A stretch of 64,000 nt of DNA from Diogma glabrata (GCA_963693315.1 OY856188.1:191335049-191399048); one strand, 5' to 3'; counted from the stretch's first letter, positions 47,241-60,050 are shown. Translations and numbers: made by a program. Notes: generated by a model not told the origin, from the sequence alone.

Positions 47241-47639
47241 GCAGTCCCAGCCCATTAGAAACCATGTTAGGTAAGTCCGGTCTACATCTAAGAAAATGAA
47301 CTTCTAACAACAATCAATTCCTTGAAGGCGTACCAGAAGATGATCGACAAGTACAGCTTTTAGAATTAAAAAACAATTCAGTTATCAAGGTGTTGGAATT
47401 ACAGTGGAATCCAAAGAGTGATACGTTATTCTTCATAGTTAACCTTATAGAAACCGAAATCAATACTAAAACAAGCAAGCGATTGTTCCTCAGAAGCAAA
47501 TTTTTGATCCCTTTCAATGGAGTGGCTCAAGTTGAAATTAATATCAAAATTTTATTTCAGAATCTTTGGTTAGAAAAAACCGAGTGGGATCAAGAACTGC
47601 CTCCTCGTATTACACAAGAATAGCGTAGACGGCGCAATG

Positions 47640-48200
47640 ACTTAATCAACATTGAGAAGATCAAAATTCCTAGATGGTTATGCATAACTAACGGAACTAT
47701 ACAGATTCATGGGTTTTCGGATGCCTTCGTAAATGCATAGGCAGTAGCAATATATTGTAGGACGGAAGATTCCAACAATTTTATTCATACAACATTGATT
47801 ATAGCGAAAACAAAGGTATCGCCACTCAAACAGAGAACTGTTCCAAAGTTAGAGTTATGTGCTGCGCATTTACTAATTAAACTATTGCGCACGGTAAAGG
47901 AAACATTATACCAGCCAATATAGATCAATGCTTTGCTTGGACTGATTCTACGATTGATTTGGATTGGTTAAGCAATCATTAACGAAACCTGTAGTAAATC
48001 GAACCTCAGACATACTAACTACACTTCCTAGAGCTAAATGGATGCATGTACCATCGCAAAAATACCCTGTGGATTGTGCGTCACGTGGGATCACATCTGA
48101 AAAATTATGTGATCTCCACTTATGGTGGAGTGGGCCAGAATGGTTGAAACAAGGCTTAGACAAGTGGCCTAAACCAAAGTCAAAATACTGTGAACCAACC
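47640..48200 (+). pseudogene. BEL/Pao copy 1 RNase H and linker remnant
   Basis: Plus-strand frames contain IKIPRWL, IQIHGFSDAF (the first catalytic Asp of RNase H), KTKVSPLKQRTVPKLELCAA, and then VPSQKYPVDCASRGI and LWWSGPEWL. This is the usual series leading to Pao integrases. At least four stops or frame changes interrupt it. Confidence 0.8.
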
Positions 48201-48369
48201 GGATTACCATGTGTAAAGAAAAAGTATGTAACAAATCTAGTTACACAAGAAGACCAAAATTTGCTTTATGGCATACTCCAAGAACATCAAAAATTCCATA
48301 TTTGTTGTAAAATACTGGCGATACTTGCAGTATTTCAGGAGACGGGAAATGCTGGATTCTGAAGAAATA

Positions 48370-49565
48370 TTCATTGTGCCATACGAGATGTGTCTTCAGA
48401 AGAAATACCACTTCTGCAAAATAAACGAGAAATTTCCAAGAAAAGCAAGCTTATTTCATTAGCTTCGTTCATTGATTCCAATGGAACACTTAGAGTTGGA
48501 GGAAGATTGAGGCAAGTCAACATTCCATACGAGACTAAACTAAACATTCAGCAATTTTGACAAAGTTTAGATTAACTGACATGATTGCAGAAGAAATTTA
48601 TGTTACCTACCATCATGCTGGACCTACATTATTATTGTCAACAATGCAGCAAAAATACTGGATAATTGAAGCAAAGCATTTTGCAAGAAAAATTGTATAC
48701 GCTCGTTCCTCAAGGTTAGGGTGGACTACGCAGGACCATTGCAAACATATATGAAGCGAGGTAAAGGGCAGAAAACATAATTATCTTATATATGTGCGTT
48801 TGTATTTATGAACACTAAAGCTGTGCATTTAGAATTGGCTGGTGATCTTACGTGTGAATCATTCTTGGCGGCTTTACGTAGATTCACTGTTCGTCGAGGT
48901 GTCTGTACAGACATTTACAGCGACAACAGTACCAATTTTATTTGTGCTAGTAACCATTTTGAGGGCATTACATGTATGTATTTTTAAAAGAAAATTCTAA
49001 TCAAATTTCTTCTTCTCGTTTAAAACAATCGATCAATTGGCACTTTAATTCACCTTCAGCCCCACATAAAGGAAGGATTTTTGAGAGCGCCATCAAACCG
49101 ATGAAATTCCATTTAAGACGTGTTGTTGGCAAAACCATTCTTACATATGAAGAGATGACAACACTGCCAGTTGAAATTGAAGACATCATGAACTCACGTC
49201 CATTATGTTCATTATCTGGTGATGAACTTAATCCGCTTACTCTAGCACGTTTTTTGATTGGGCATTTTGAGGACACTGAACTATCATTGTTAACTAAGTG
49301 GCAATTTGTTCAGCATGTATGGAGACGATGGCACGCTGAATATTTAGGATCATTGAAGTAGCGAGTTAAATGGCAATATAAAAATTCAAACGCAAACATA
49401 GGTGATGTTGTGCTAATTAAAGACGACAACCAACCTCCAGCACAATGAGTACTTGGAATTATTACCGAAGGCAAGGATGGTTTAACCCAGGCAAGGATGG
49501 TTTAACAAGAACTGTAACCTTGAAAACCAAATCACCATTCATGAAGAGACCAGTGCAGAAATGGT
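48370..49565 (+). pseudogene. BEL/Pao copy 1 integrase remnant
   Basis: Pieces in order are: GGRLRQVNIPYE, YVTYHHAGPTLLL with QQKYWI (zinc-finger region, cysteines lost), VDYAGPL (first catalytic Asp), MNTKAVHLELAGDLT, DIYSDNSTNFICA (second Asp), WHFNSPSAPHKGRIFE (the Glu region), MNSRPLCSLS and WRRWHAEYLGSLK (the DUF5641-type C-terminus), ending with IGDVVLIKDDN. It has many stops and is inactive. Confidence 0.82.
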
Positions 49566-50199
49566 ATAGGCTTCCAACTGAATCAACAGATTCCAGCGTG
49601 GTGGCATGTTAATGATAATCACCTAATACATAACAACAAAAGCATTGTGCATCGCTTACTATATATTTAATAAATTGCAGAGGAAAAAATCATTTGAAAA
49701 TTATATCAAAACAAGTTCGATCTTTTTTATGGCCATATGTGGTGCGTCATACATATTTTTGCTACAGTAAAATGCTGTTACGATTCTACATAAACGTAAT
49801 CAAAAACAAAACCTTAATTTTCGATACAGATTATTTCAAAAACAAATCAAGGTCAGATTCGTTTCTTAGAATCAGTATCAATATGAAAAAAAGTCGGACA
49901 AGTGCGAATGAAATTCGCTCGCCAAGGGTTCCGTGAATGTAAAAGAACAGAATATCAAAAATAAATGACATAAAGTTGTGTTGTAAAGTCTTTATATTAT
50001 CAGGTCTTTATATTGTCAGACTATGGACGCATATCAGAATAAATCTTTAGTTGTACGTAGACGTCAATAGTAAATGTCAATCATATCTACATTGATCAAA
50101 AATGTTACTTGAGGTTAAATCTTATCCATAGCTGTTTATGTTAACTAAAGAAAGATTTAACCAGCTTTTAAATGGTTTAAATTGGGAATATTTTTTCTA

Positions 50200-51270
50200 T
50201 AAATCAGCGTCGAAATTTAGGGTGGTGGTGGTACATATACTTAAAATACCACTTTTTTAACAATAACTAAAAAACTGTGAATCGCAAAATTCTAAAAAGA
50301 AATGACACCTCACTCACTTGGGTTAAAAAAAGCTTTTTTAACCTTCCCACACCCATCCCCTAAATACACAGAAATATAATTATTTAAGACTTCGCTATGA
50401 TTTTCGTTCAAAATCAAAATATAGCAAACCTCCTGTCTCTGTGGATTTTTTCAATTTTTTTTGTCAATCAGTGTCGAAACGTAGGGGGATGGGGTGAACG
50501 GTCTGAAAGTTGCACATTTTTAAGAATGACTCAAAAACTTTGCACCGCACAATTCTAAACAAAATTGCAATGTTTCTCAGCTCAGATTAGGTGTTCTTTC
50601 AAATGACACCTCAAAAAAAGTTTTTTTTACCCTCTCTACACCCATCCTCTAAACACACAGAAATATAATTATTTGAGAGTTCGCTATGACTTTCGTTCAA
50701 AATATAGCAAACTTCCTGTCTCTGTGCATTTTTTCAATTTTTTCCGCCAATCAGTGTCAAAACGTAGGGGGGGGGGGGGGGGGGAGTGGTCAGTCTGAAA
50801 GTTGCACATTTTTAAGAATAAATCAAAAACTGTGCACCGAAAAATTCTAATAAAAATTGCAATGTTTCTCAGATTAAGTGCTCTTTCAAATGACACCCCA
50901 CTCGCTTGGGTCAAAAAAGGTTTGTTACCCTACCTACACCCATCCCCTAAACACACAAAAATATAATTACATATTTGAGACTTCGCTATAATTTTCGTTC
51001 AGAGTTTATCAAATTTCCTTTCTCTTTGATTTTTTTCAAATTTTTCTGTCAATTAAGCTCGAAATCCAAGGGGGGTAGGGACCAACTTTTTGTGTCACTA
51101 TTTTTACAATAATTCAAAAACTACGCATTGCGAAATTCTAAAAAAATGGCAATGTTTCTTAAATCAAATGCTCTTTCAAATGACACCCCACTTGACCTGA
51201 CTTTAAATGATGTTTTACCCCTTCTCATTACCACCCCGTTAATAAATATTAATAAAACTATTTCCCATAT
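50200..51270. repeat. Tandem satellite, about 260-300-base unit, four copies
   Basis: The block AATCAGTGTCGAAACGTAGG recurs at about 50202, 50463, 50747 and 51048. Each copy is followed by TGCACATTTTTAAGAAT, CAAAATTGCAATGTTTCTCA, CTCTTTCAAATGACACC and AGAAATATAATTA blocks. The third copy contains an 18-G run at 50767-50784. Copies are well diverged. Confidence 0.85.
50767..50784 (+). repeat. Homopolymer run of 18 G
   Basis: This is an uninterrupted G run at the position where the sister satellite units carry only AGGGGG. It is either a strand-slippage expansion or a sequencing/assembly artefact. Long G runs are rare in so AT-rich a genome. Confidence 0.8.
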
Positions 51271-51854
51271 CGCACTTTTTGCATCATCCATCGCAAGTTA
51301 AAATAAAACTAACCACATGTATTCTACAAGAGGTAATTTCTTATATACGATTATGCATAATTGCTCGATTATTCGAAGTCATTTCTGATTATTCGAGGTC
51401 GATCTAAGAATATTCGATAACATTATTTGTTTACCTAGTAAGTTGATTTGATTCATAAGATCATTCAATGTTATTAGGGTTCCGCTTTTTTTAACGAACC
51501 CTATTGGCACAACGTGTTTTTCACATTATTTCAATTATCTCGTAAACCAATTATCCTATCGACCCAAAATTTGAGGTGCTTATAAAACTAACCAGATGAC
51601 GGGCTAAAAAATAAATAAAGTTGTTTTCGTTTGTTTTACAGAGGTACGTTGTGATGCTTTTGAAAAAATACATTTTTTTATCGAGACGAGTAGGGGGCTC
51701 ATGTAAAAGGGCTTCACTTCAGTATTAATTAAAAATATTTTAGAATTTCACACCCCACCATTTTTTGTATAATTTTGAAAAATGACGTTTTCTCTATATT
51801 TTATTGCCCCGATTAACTCCGACCCTACTTCATTGAAAATCTTAATCAACAATT

Positions 51855-53370
51855 GTGAGCAAAATTGAGCTATCGGAATGTGGATTTGAATTAGCATGGA
51901 GTGCTCTTCTCCGTAGGTATGATAATAAAAACTCGCTTATCGAGAAACATTTAAATACTTTCTATAATTTAAAACCAATAAGTCGTGAATCTGCTGATGA
52001 TTTGCAATCATTATTAGATGAAGGTTTGGTACATGTGACATCATTAGCCAAGTTAGGGGAACCCTTAAGTGATGTAGTGATCGTGCATACTATGCGAGAT
52101 AAACTGGACAATGTAACAAGACGAAAATGGGAAAATGTCGTCACTGGAGAAGAAGAAGGAAGTGGAATGGAATGGAAGAAAGAATCTTGAAGGGGTAAAA
52201 ATGGAAGATTTCTTAGAAATACGAATTCCTGTGCTTAGTTCTATTGGACCTAGTAAATCTATTTCTAATCCAAGAAAATGTACCCAGAGAGCATTTGTAA
52301 TGAGCTCACAGGTAAATCAAAGCACAAATAAGCTTACATATTTTTTGTAAAATGTGTAAACATTTCATAGTGTGAACATTTCATAGGGAATTGTCAATAA
52401 ATTTTAGAACTACAAGTTCAGAAACGGTACGAAAAAGTTAGGGAGTTTAATTTGTGTTTAAATTGTTTGAAAGGAAAACATCGTGCTGTTGAGTGTCATA
52501 GTAAGCCATGTAGTATTTTTCATCGTAAGTACAACCACCTATTGCATTACAATAATGATTGTAATAACAGCGCATCGTTAGGTTCTCGTATTCTGCCTAA
52601 AGTTTTAGTAGATAGCAGTAATGAAGGTCAAGGAACTAACAAATACCACCATGTGTTGTCAAAAAGAAATGATAATGAATAAACAAATTTTACTTTCCAC
52701 AAGTTTAATTTTAATTTTTGATGCGAATGGGACTTATGTAACATGTAGAGCCTTATTAGATTCAGCGTCCACATTAAACTTTATTACGTCAGAATTAGCA
52801 AACAGATTAGGCTTAGAAAAAATTGTGAATTTAACGTCTGTGAGTGGCTTGAACCAATCGAAAACTAAATCACAGTACAAGGTTACGTCGAGTGTCAAAT
52901 CAACGATCAATGAAATTGAGAATAATACAGAATTTGTTGTAGTGCCAACTATTACAAAAAATCTACCCAGTAGATTTATAGATATTAGCAAGTGGATATT
53001 GCCACCAAATATAAATTTGGCAGATTCCAGTTTTAATGAGCCGGGGCCCGTCGATGTATTATTGGAGGCGGAGTTTCTCTTTAGAATACTAGAGAGCGGT
53101 GGAATACAAATTTCAGAAAATTTGCCAATACTGCAGCAGACAGCTTTTGAATGGATAGTGGGAGGAAAGGTTGAGCAAAATTTTAGCTTTTGTGTAGGTT
53201 CTGATACACAATCTGAAAGAATAGATGAGATCATACAAACATTTTGGGAGATGGAGTCTTTTGAGAGTCAGACTCACCTTTCAACAGAAAAAAAAAACAA
53301 TGTGAACAATTATTTGAAGAGATATTTAGCAGAAAAAAGAAGGCCGGTTCACAGTGCATTTACCATTTAA
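51855..53370 (+). pseudogene. BEL/Pao copy 2 Gag and aspartic protease
   Basis: The Gag piece (51855-52190) has RRYDNKNSLIEKHLNTFYNL and ESADDLQSLLDEGL, the DUF1759-type region of Pao Gag. After frame changes, LCLNCLKGKHRAVEC (about 52450-52500) is the zinc knuckle, followed by HHLLH-like residues. From 52621 the A17 protease frame reads CRALLDSASTLNFITSELAN. The catalytic triplet is DSA rather than the D-S/T-G expected, suggesting a lost active site. VDVLLEAEFLF and WIVGGKV follow as usual for the family. Confidence 0.85.
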
Positions 53371-53529
53371 AGAATCAGTAAGGAGTTTGGGCGATTCAAA
53401 AAAGCTAGCTATAAAACAGTTTGAGTATCTAGAATTAAAAATAATAGAAATTTAGAGTTAAAAAAATGTATTGTCAATTTATGCACGAATATCTTATATT
53501 AGGTCATATGAGGCTTAGTAAATGTTGTC

Positions 53530-54436
53530 TTTAACGCTTCTGCTAAATCTAGTACCGGCGTTTCCCTCAATGAGGTTCTGATGGTGGGTGCAGTCGTTCA
53601 ACCTGACTTGATAACACTAATTTTGAGATTTCGTACATTTGCTTTCGTTATGACCACGAATGTGGAAAAGATGTACCGACAAATAAATATTGTGCGACCA
53701 TATGCGGTATCAAAAAATAGTTTGGAGAGAAAATGTTAGTGATGATTTGCAAGAATACGAATTAGAAACGGTAACATATGGCACTCGTCCAGCACCTTAC
53801 TTAGCAACAAAATCACTACAGAAATTAGCACAGTTAGAACGCGACAGATATCCTTTAGTTTCTCATGCGATCCTTAATTATTTTTATGTAGATGATATGT
53901 TAGGAGGTAGTAACAGTTTAGTGGAAAGTATTGAGTTGCAATGACAATTAATTGAAGTCTTTGATGGAGCAAATATGAAACTCAGAAAGTGGGCATCTAA
54001 CTGTCAAAAGGTATTAGAAAATATACCGTTAGAGGATAGAGCAATTAGTAGTGAAATTGACACCATAAAAACATTAGGTATTTCATGGAATTCAAATTCA
54101 GATCAATTTCATTTTAACATTGGAACTGATACCCATAAATCCCCATCTGCAAAACGTGATATTCTATCAGGAATAGCTAAACTGTTTGACCCGTTGGGTT
54201 TAATTGCTCCAGTAGTTGTATCTGCCAAATTGTTGCAAAAACTTTGGATTAGCAAGCTTGGTTGGGACAACCTTTTACAAAAGGAATTACAATTGATATG
54301 GGACCAATTTTCAAACGATTTATCAAGCATCAATAGCATAGGAATAAATAGGTTAGTTATACCACAGACCACTAAATACATAGAATGGATTTTCAGATGC
54401 GTCACAAGTGGCATACGCTGCATGTATATACTAGGT
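53530..54436 (+). pseudogene. BEL/Pao copy 2 reverse transcriptase
   Basis: Fragments in order are: VFNASAKSSTGVSLNEVLMV, TTNVEKMYRQI (first Asp replaced by Asn in the usual ADIEKMYRQI motif), VTYGTRPAPYLATKSL, YFYVDDML (catalytic YVDD, 53880-53905), LRKWASNCQKVLENI, TLGISWN and then GIAKLFDPLGLIAPVV (the link before RNase H). One stop at 53942 and earlier frame changes break it. Confidence 0.87.
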
Positions 54437-55166
54437 GACCAATGCAGAATGCAATTGATAAAAAGGAGCGAAGATATGTCCAATCCAAAAGATATGTCCG
54501 AAGATATGTTACAATCCAAAAGAACTACAAAATCGCTACAGTTTAATTTGTGGTAAATATTGCTGCATCTACCTCCGGCATAGATTTAGTGGAAAATCAA
54601 TGAAAAATTTTTTAAACGGATTTGAAACCGATATCAGATATGTCTGACTACAACGATCGTATCGTGAATTTTGTCTATAAAAAGTACTTTAACAAAACGG
54701 CAAAGAAAAAAAGGTGAACGAACCAAATAAAAACTCGTCCAGGTTGAAAACATGATCAAACTTGTTCAATGTAGGTAAAAGTGTGTTATTAATTTTTTTT
54801 AAAATCAACTAATAACAAACTTTTATTTTCAGACTTTCAATATCACTGCAGTTCAAAAAAAATAAAAAAAAAAATTAAAAAAAAATAAAAAAAAAAGTTA
54901 TAAAAATATAAAAAAAGAAACAAAAAAAATTAATAATTTGTTTAAGTATTGTGAAAAGATGATAATTTTCCCGTTGAAAGTCTATGGCAACCGTTTTTCG
55001 GTGATTATTCCTCCGTGGTATGTCTAATTTTCAATATTTGTTTTTGTAAACTATCTATGGCTAGATGTCGTCTTACATGAAAAATTTCATTTTGATATCT
55101 TTAATAGTTTGGGAGGAGTATGGCGACAATCGAAAATCCGAATCGGAGAAGAATGGAGCTTCGCTC
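54436..55166. repeat. Insertion of about 730 bases within BEL/Pao copy 2
   Basis: The RNase H frame stops making sense after GIRCMYI and resumes at RYIDEQGKIFVNLLCSKS. Between them lies A-rich sequence (poly-A/AT run at 54.85-54.93 kb) and no family homology. Exact ends and a target duplication could not be fixed. A MITE or short retroposed sequence is possible. Confidence 0.55.
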
Positions 55167-57080
55167 CAATTAGATACATTGATGAACAAGGCAAGATCTT
55201 TGTAAATCTCTTGTGTAGCAAATCGCGAATTGCACTGCTAAAGGCGACTTCTATCCCACAGCTTGAGTTAAACGTTGTGTGGCTCTTGGCCAAATTGATA
55301 AGCAAAATATTAAAATGTCTAGACCTAAAATACCAAAACATATATCTTTGGAGTGATTCAAGTATCGTCTTGTCATGGCTTAAAATATACCTCCATATCA
55401 ATTGAAAACGTATGTAGCACATAGGATTTCTGACATTCAAGAAATCCCAAAAAACATGAATTGGCGGCCCGTCGACGGCAAAAATAATGCTGCTGATATT
55501 TTATCCAGAGGGATTATGCCATCAGAATTAAAGAAAACTACGTCTTGGTTTGATGGACCAAATTTTCTCTATACCCCTATGGACAGTTGGCCAAATAAAT
55601 TAGCAGATTTATTACTAATTTGAAGTTAAAGAGAAACAATCGAGAGAGTATTACTATTGAACTGCAACCGGTAGAACTAAGAGATGCTGAGTTGCAGATT
55701 ATCAGTAGTGTCCAAAATCTAGTATTTACCAAAGAAATAGCCTTGTTGAAAGCAACAGGTAGCTTACCGAAAAACAGTAAATTATGTTGTCTATTTCCTT
55801 TTATTGATGAACACAATTTATTAAGAGTTAGAGGTCGCCTCCAAAATTCTAATTTAGATCATGAGCAAAAGAACCCATATTTGCTTTCTAAACATCATTT
55901 TACAAATCTAGTAATAAACCATGTTCATAGAACCAACTTACATTGTGGGACTCAAGCCACACTGTCAACGATTAGACAAAAATATTGGATTATCAATAGG
56001 AAGGCAACAGTTAAGAAAGAACTACACAATTGTATCACATGTTTTAAATCAAGGCCAAGGTTGATGACACAGTTAATGGGTAACTTGCCGAAGGAGCGAT
56101 AAGAGACAAATCGACCATTTCATACAACAGGCATAGACTTTTGTGGTCCCTTATCAGTGCGCTATAAAAACCAAAGAAAAGACACATACACAAGGTATAC
56201 GTTTGTTTATTTGTTTGCTTTACGACAACAGCTGTGCATCTAGAAGTAGTAGAGAATGCCTTTCGTTGCATTCATAGCATGTCTGAAAAGATTTTTTAGT
56301 CGTAGAGGGAAAAGCGCAAGTATATGGAGCGACAACGGTACAAAGTTTGTGAGTGCACATAATAAATTACAACAATTGGAGAAAATGTTTAAGGAAGAAA
56401 ATAATGGCATTGCATAGTTTTGTTCATCTCAAGGAATCAGTTGGAAGTTTATTCCACCAAGAACACCTCATTTCGGAGGACTTTGTGGGGTCTGGCATAA
56501 AAGGTCATAAAAACCCATATGAAAAAAATTGTAGGATCTCGCATAATGACTTTGGAGTTTCTGTATACGTTGGTGGTAGAAATAGGTAATGAATTCTCGC
56601 CCTTTAACCCCGTTATCAAATGACCCAAACGACTTGGAGCCGCTGACACCTGGGCATTTTCTGGTTGGAACAGCACTGAATAAAATATTAGAACCTGATG
56701 TTACTAAATTACCTACAAATAGATTAAAACAATGGCAGCAGCTATCTCAAATAGTTCAATTGTATTGGAAACGATTTAAGAATGAATATTTCAACACATT
56801 ACAACATCGTTCGATATGGAAAACGCCACAAGATAATTTAAAACTAGGAGATTTAGTTATTGTTAAGGAGGACAACTTACCATGTAATCAATGGTTAATG
56901 GGACGAGTTGAAACAGCAGTTCAAGGAATCGACGGAAAGGTACGATGTGCTACCATAGTCATAATAGTTCACATATTACAATTTAAGAATTTAATACTGA
57001 CTGAATTTGGATTATTAATGTTCATTTTTTATGAGATAATTGATATAGAAATTGGTTGTAGAATTGCAATTAACAATTAA
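55166..57080 (+). pseudogene. BEL/Pao copy 2 RNase H, integrase and C-terminal tail
   Basis: RNase H continues with LLCSKSRIALLKATSIPQLE and YLWSDSSIVLSWL. The link PVDGKNNAADILSRG and WFDGPNFL follows. Integrase shows VHRTNLHCGTQATL and QKYWIINRKA with CITCFKSRPR (zinc finger), TGIDFCGPL (first Asp), SIWSDNGTKFVSAH-like (second Asp, broken frame) and remnants of the Glu region. The tail has MNSRPLTPLSND, LTPGHFLVGTAL, YWKRFKNEYFNTLQ and LGDLVIVKEDNLPCNQW. The stop near 55405 and those between 56101 and 56589 are lesions. Confidence 0.87.
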
Positions 57081-57084
57081 TTAA

Positions 57085-57830
57085 TGATTGATTTATAAAC
57101 TTAATTTTACTTTATGCTTGATACCCGAAGTCATAAATGAACTAAGATTGTTATTTATTTCTAGTATTCTAGTATTATTTAAAATCAAATATTTAATTTG
57201 ATGGCTATTGTAAATTTTTATGTTTGAATAATTTCTCAATAACACTTAATTAATTTAGGTTTTATAATAAGTCATAAATTGGTAGAACATAAGATTCAAA
57301 TTTCAAATCTCGCAAGCTTATGGATTTGTTGTTATTATACTTTGTAAATGACGACGGCAGCCTGAGAATACTTACTGTGAGTGAGTTTTCAAGGAAGGTT
57401 TTTGTTATGACTTTTCGATTTTTATTACAAATGTAGTCATAAGGATTGTTATATTTTACTAAAAACAAAGCCTGAGTTGGAGATATGCAATCAATCTGCG
57501 TTGTGATCATGAAATAGATCTAAAGGTGTTATGCACATAACAACGTATACGAAGCACTTAATGATATATTTACTTAGTAAATTACAATGAATATAATGAA
57601 TTTGTAAAAATTCGATAAATGATATGTGTAATAGTTACATAAAAATACGAAGTGCATATTATTCTACAAGTACAAAACGCAAAAATAGGCTTGTTTTTTG
57701 TAAGATGAAAATTTTGGTTAAATCGTAGTAATATTTTGTTTATTGGTTTCTTGAAGATTTGCTTTAACGTTTTTTTTATTGTAGTCTCAAGGTTCCTTTT
57801 ACGGTTATTATCTAGTAAAGAATAAATTAT
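57085..57830. other. Intron 1 sequence without recognised content
   Basis: This is AT-rich, non-coding sequence between BEL/Pao copy 2 and the LINE fragment. No exon or repeat was identified. Confidence 0.35.
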
Positions 57831-57839
57831 TTAAAAAAT

Positions 57840-58440
57840 TCAGTAATAGGATTGCCAGGTTGCGACCCTTGCAAGGCGGGGTAGATGTTGAGTTTTGAAA
57901 ACAAAAGAAAGGGAATTAAATGTGTGTATGTTGGTAGCCCCAACGAAATACAGGGAATTGTTTTTTCTGTAAAAAAAAGTGACATACAATACTTATTTTC
58001 ACAGGGAAAAAACAATAACTTTTAAGACCTAAGCCCCATAAAAAAATACGTTCTGAGGTGTTGATGGGCGTTTTTCAAACCTTTGTAAATCAAAGCCACA
58101 CGAGACTGTTGATTCGTCAAATCATTCTAGTTATACGTAGTTCCTCTGCATTCGGTCACTTTGACTATGAGTAATTTTGACGGCTTGGCTGTTTGCATAA
58201 ACCGACTGACGAGTAAAACGGGGAAAATAATATGTTTGTCTCATGACTCTGATTTCATTCGAGCACTGTTGGTGATGATATTTAAAAAAAACAACGAGAT
58301 CAGCAACAGTGTGACGGTGTTGTAGGCAATCAAGATTTGATGTTGAATTTCGATCACCCACAAATCTCAATCCGTATAGCACGCTTTTGAATAGAGTCCA
58401 AAAGTGCCAGGATGACAACAGATAAGGCACGCACTAGAGA
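57840..58440 (-). pseudogene. LINE RT C-terminal and 3'-end fragment (copy 3)
   Basis: The minus-strand frame (58430-58131) contains FKSVLYGLRFVGD, LDCLQHRHTVADLVVFFKYH, HQQCSNEI and FPRFTRQSV, typical of the region between the RT and the end of a Jockey-like LINE. Downstream, TTCTGAGGTGTTGATGGGCG and AAGACCTAAGCCCC match the copies at 1.1 and 23.7 kb. It lies in NRF-6-like intron 1. Confidence 0.7.
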
Positions 58441-58899
58441 GAGACAGAGGGGTGAGGGGTTGCGAGGAATACAGTGAGCTTTGCCTTTCGAGTTTAAACA
58501 CTTACTTCATTTATTTGAAATAAAAAATGATTGAAAATGTATTAAAAAATCACAAATTTCCGTAAATACACGCAACATCACTTTCGTAACGAAAGTTTTC
58601 AATCCTATTGACTATTTCTTTATTATCGAAGTTTCAGTAGAAGATTTTCGATCGATTACCGGAAACCTAGCAAAATTGGCGCGTAGAAAAAAAATATATG
58701 TAGATGTCTAAACCAAATGCTAACATTTCACGTTTGGATCACCTTCGGTAAACTTGGATACAAAATTTCACTCTTTTAGTGTTTTGAAATAATTCAAACG
58801 AATTTAAAGATCTTTACAATTCTGTGGTAACTGGTTATCAGCAAAAAATATTGCTACGCTGATGCATAGACTAACTTCACTACAGCTCTGGAAACAAAA

Positions 58900-60050
58900 T
58901 GTTCTGGATATATAATGAGCTAATATCCTTAAAAAACTTTCAATAATAGTTAACCAATGTTATAGATTTCGCGTAGTTCTAATTATATAAACATTAAAGA
59001 AAGCTGCTGTAGTATCCCAACAAACACAAATTCTGTTGTACGAGGAAAGCAAAAAATTTTTTTTACCGGAAGTGACAACCGGGATGCAGAACTGTTGTGA
59101 ATCGTACTGAATCAGATTCCGATGCTATTCAGTTTTTAAAAAAACAGGTGTTCGGAGGACCACCGACACTTTGTTCAATATCGCTCAAAAACTAATCAAC
59201 TCCTTGCCATACATATTTGCACTTTTTTTTAAGTGTCATCAAAATTCATTCACGAACGAATGTTGTATGCTCCCAACAAACATTAAAAACATAGTGAAAA
59301 AACCACCTGTTGTATGGTGAACCCATGTACTCCAAAAGCTAATGAAATCTTTCCCATGTTGATTGAAACCTTTTACCAATGTTTCATGAAAATCGATTTG
59401 AAACTGTAGACTACAGTAGGGATAAACACTTAAAAAAATTGAAAAACAAATTTTTTACCGGAAGTGAAAAACCGGAAGTTAAAATCTAGCTGTTGTGAAC
59501 CATACTAAATGCTTATGTACCAAGTTTCATCCAATTCGATTATCAGGTACAGATGTTATGAAGTTTTCCAAAACACAGCTGCTCGGGACCACCCACCACT
59601 TAGTTCAATATCGCTCAAAAACTAATCAGCTTCTTGCCATACATATTTCCATCTTTTTTTAAAGTGTCATCAAAATTCATTTACGAGTCAATGTTGTATG
59701 CTCCCAACAAACTTAAAAAACATAGTGAAAAAAATACCTATTGTATGGTGGAAACCCTAACCCTTTGCAAATTTACCTCAAAAGCTAATAAAATCTTCCT
59801 CACATCAATTAAAACCTTTTACCAACGTTTGATGAAAATCGATCTGTAAATTGTAGGCTACATTACGAATAAACACCTGAAATAAACTTTTTAACCGGAA
59901 GTGACAAACCGGAAATTGCAGAAATTTTGAAAACAGTGCTAAAACCTTATATACCAAGTTTCAATAAGATCGAAAGCCGGGCTCAGAAGTTATCAAAGAT
60001 TTAATCTTAGAGGTGTTCGGGACACCTCCCGCCATTTTGTCCAATGTTGA
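58900..60050. repeat. Degenerate tandem repeat, about 390-435-base unit
   Basis: The ACCGGAAGTGACAAACCGG-like block recurs at about 59.06, 59.46 and 59.89 kb. Between these, AGTTCAATATCGCTCAAAAA, CTAATCA, TTGCCATACATATTT and ATGTTGTATGCTCCCAACAA recur at matching offsets. Two full units and partial flanking ones are visible. Confidence 0.8.

Larger units (their letters stand above)
46250..49773 (+). mobile_element. Decayed BEL/Pao LTR retrotransposon, copy 1
   Basis: Related segments at 46250-46405 and 49625-49773 begin AACAACAAAAGCATTGTGCA and are the remaining parts of two LTRs. Between them, plus-strand frames encode Pao-type RNase H and integrase pieces with many stops. Gag, protease and most of the reverse transcriptase are missing. 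A tandem repeat (46.63-47.24 kb) occupies their place. It lies in intron 1 of the NRF-6-like gene, antisense to it. Confidence 0.8.
51850..57080 (+). mobile_element. Decayed BEL/Pao LTR retrotransposon, copy 2
   Basis: Gag, zinc knuckle, A17-type protease, reverse transcriptase, RNase H, integrase and a DUF5641-like tail occur in order on the plus strand, with several stops and frameshifts. A roughly 730-base insertion splits the RNase H region (about 54436-55166). I could not find flanking LTRs. The element sits in intron 1 of the NRF-6-like gene, antisense to it. Confidence 0.88.
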
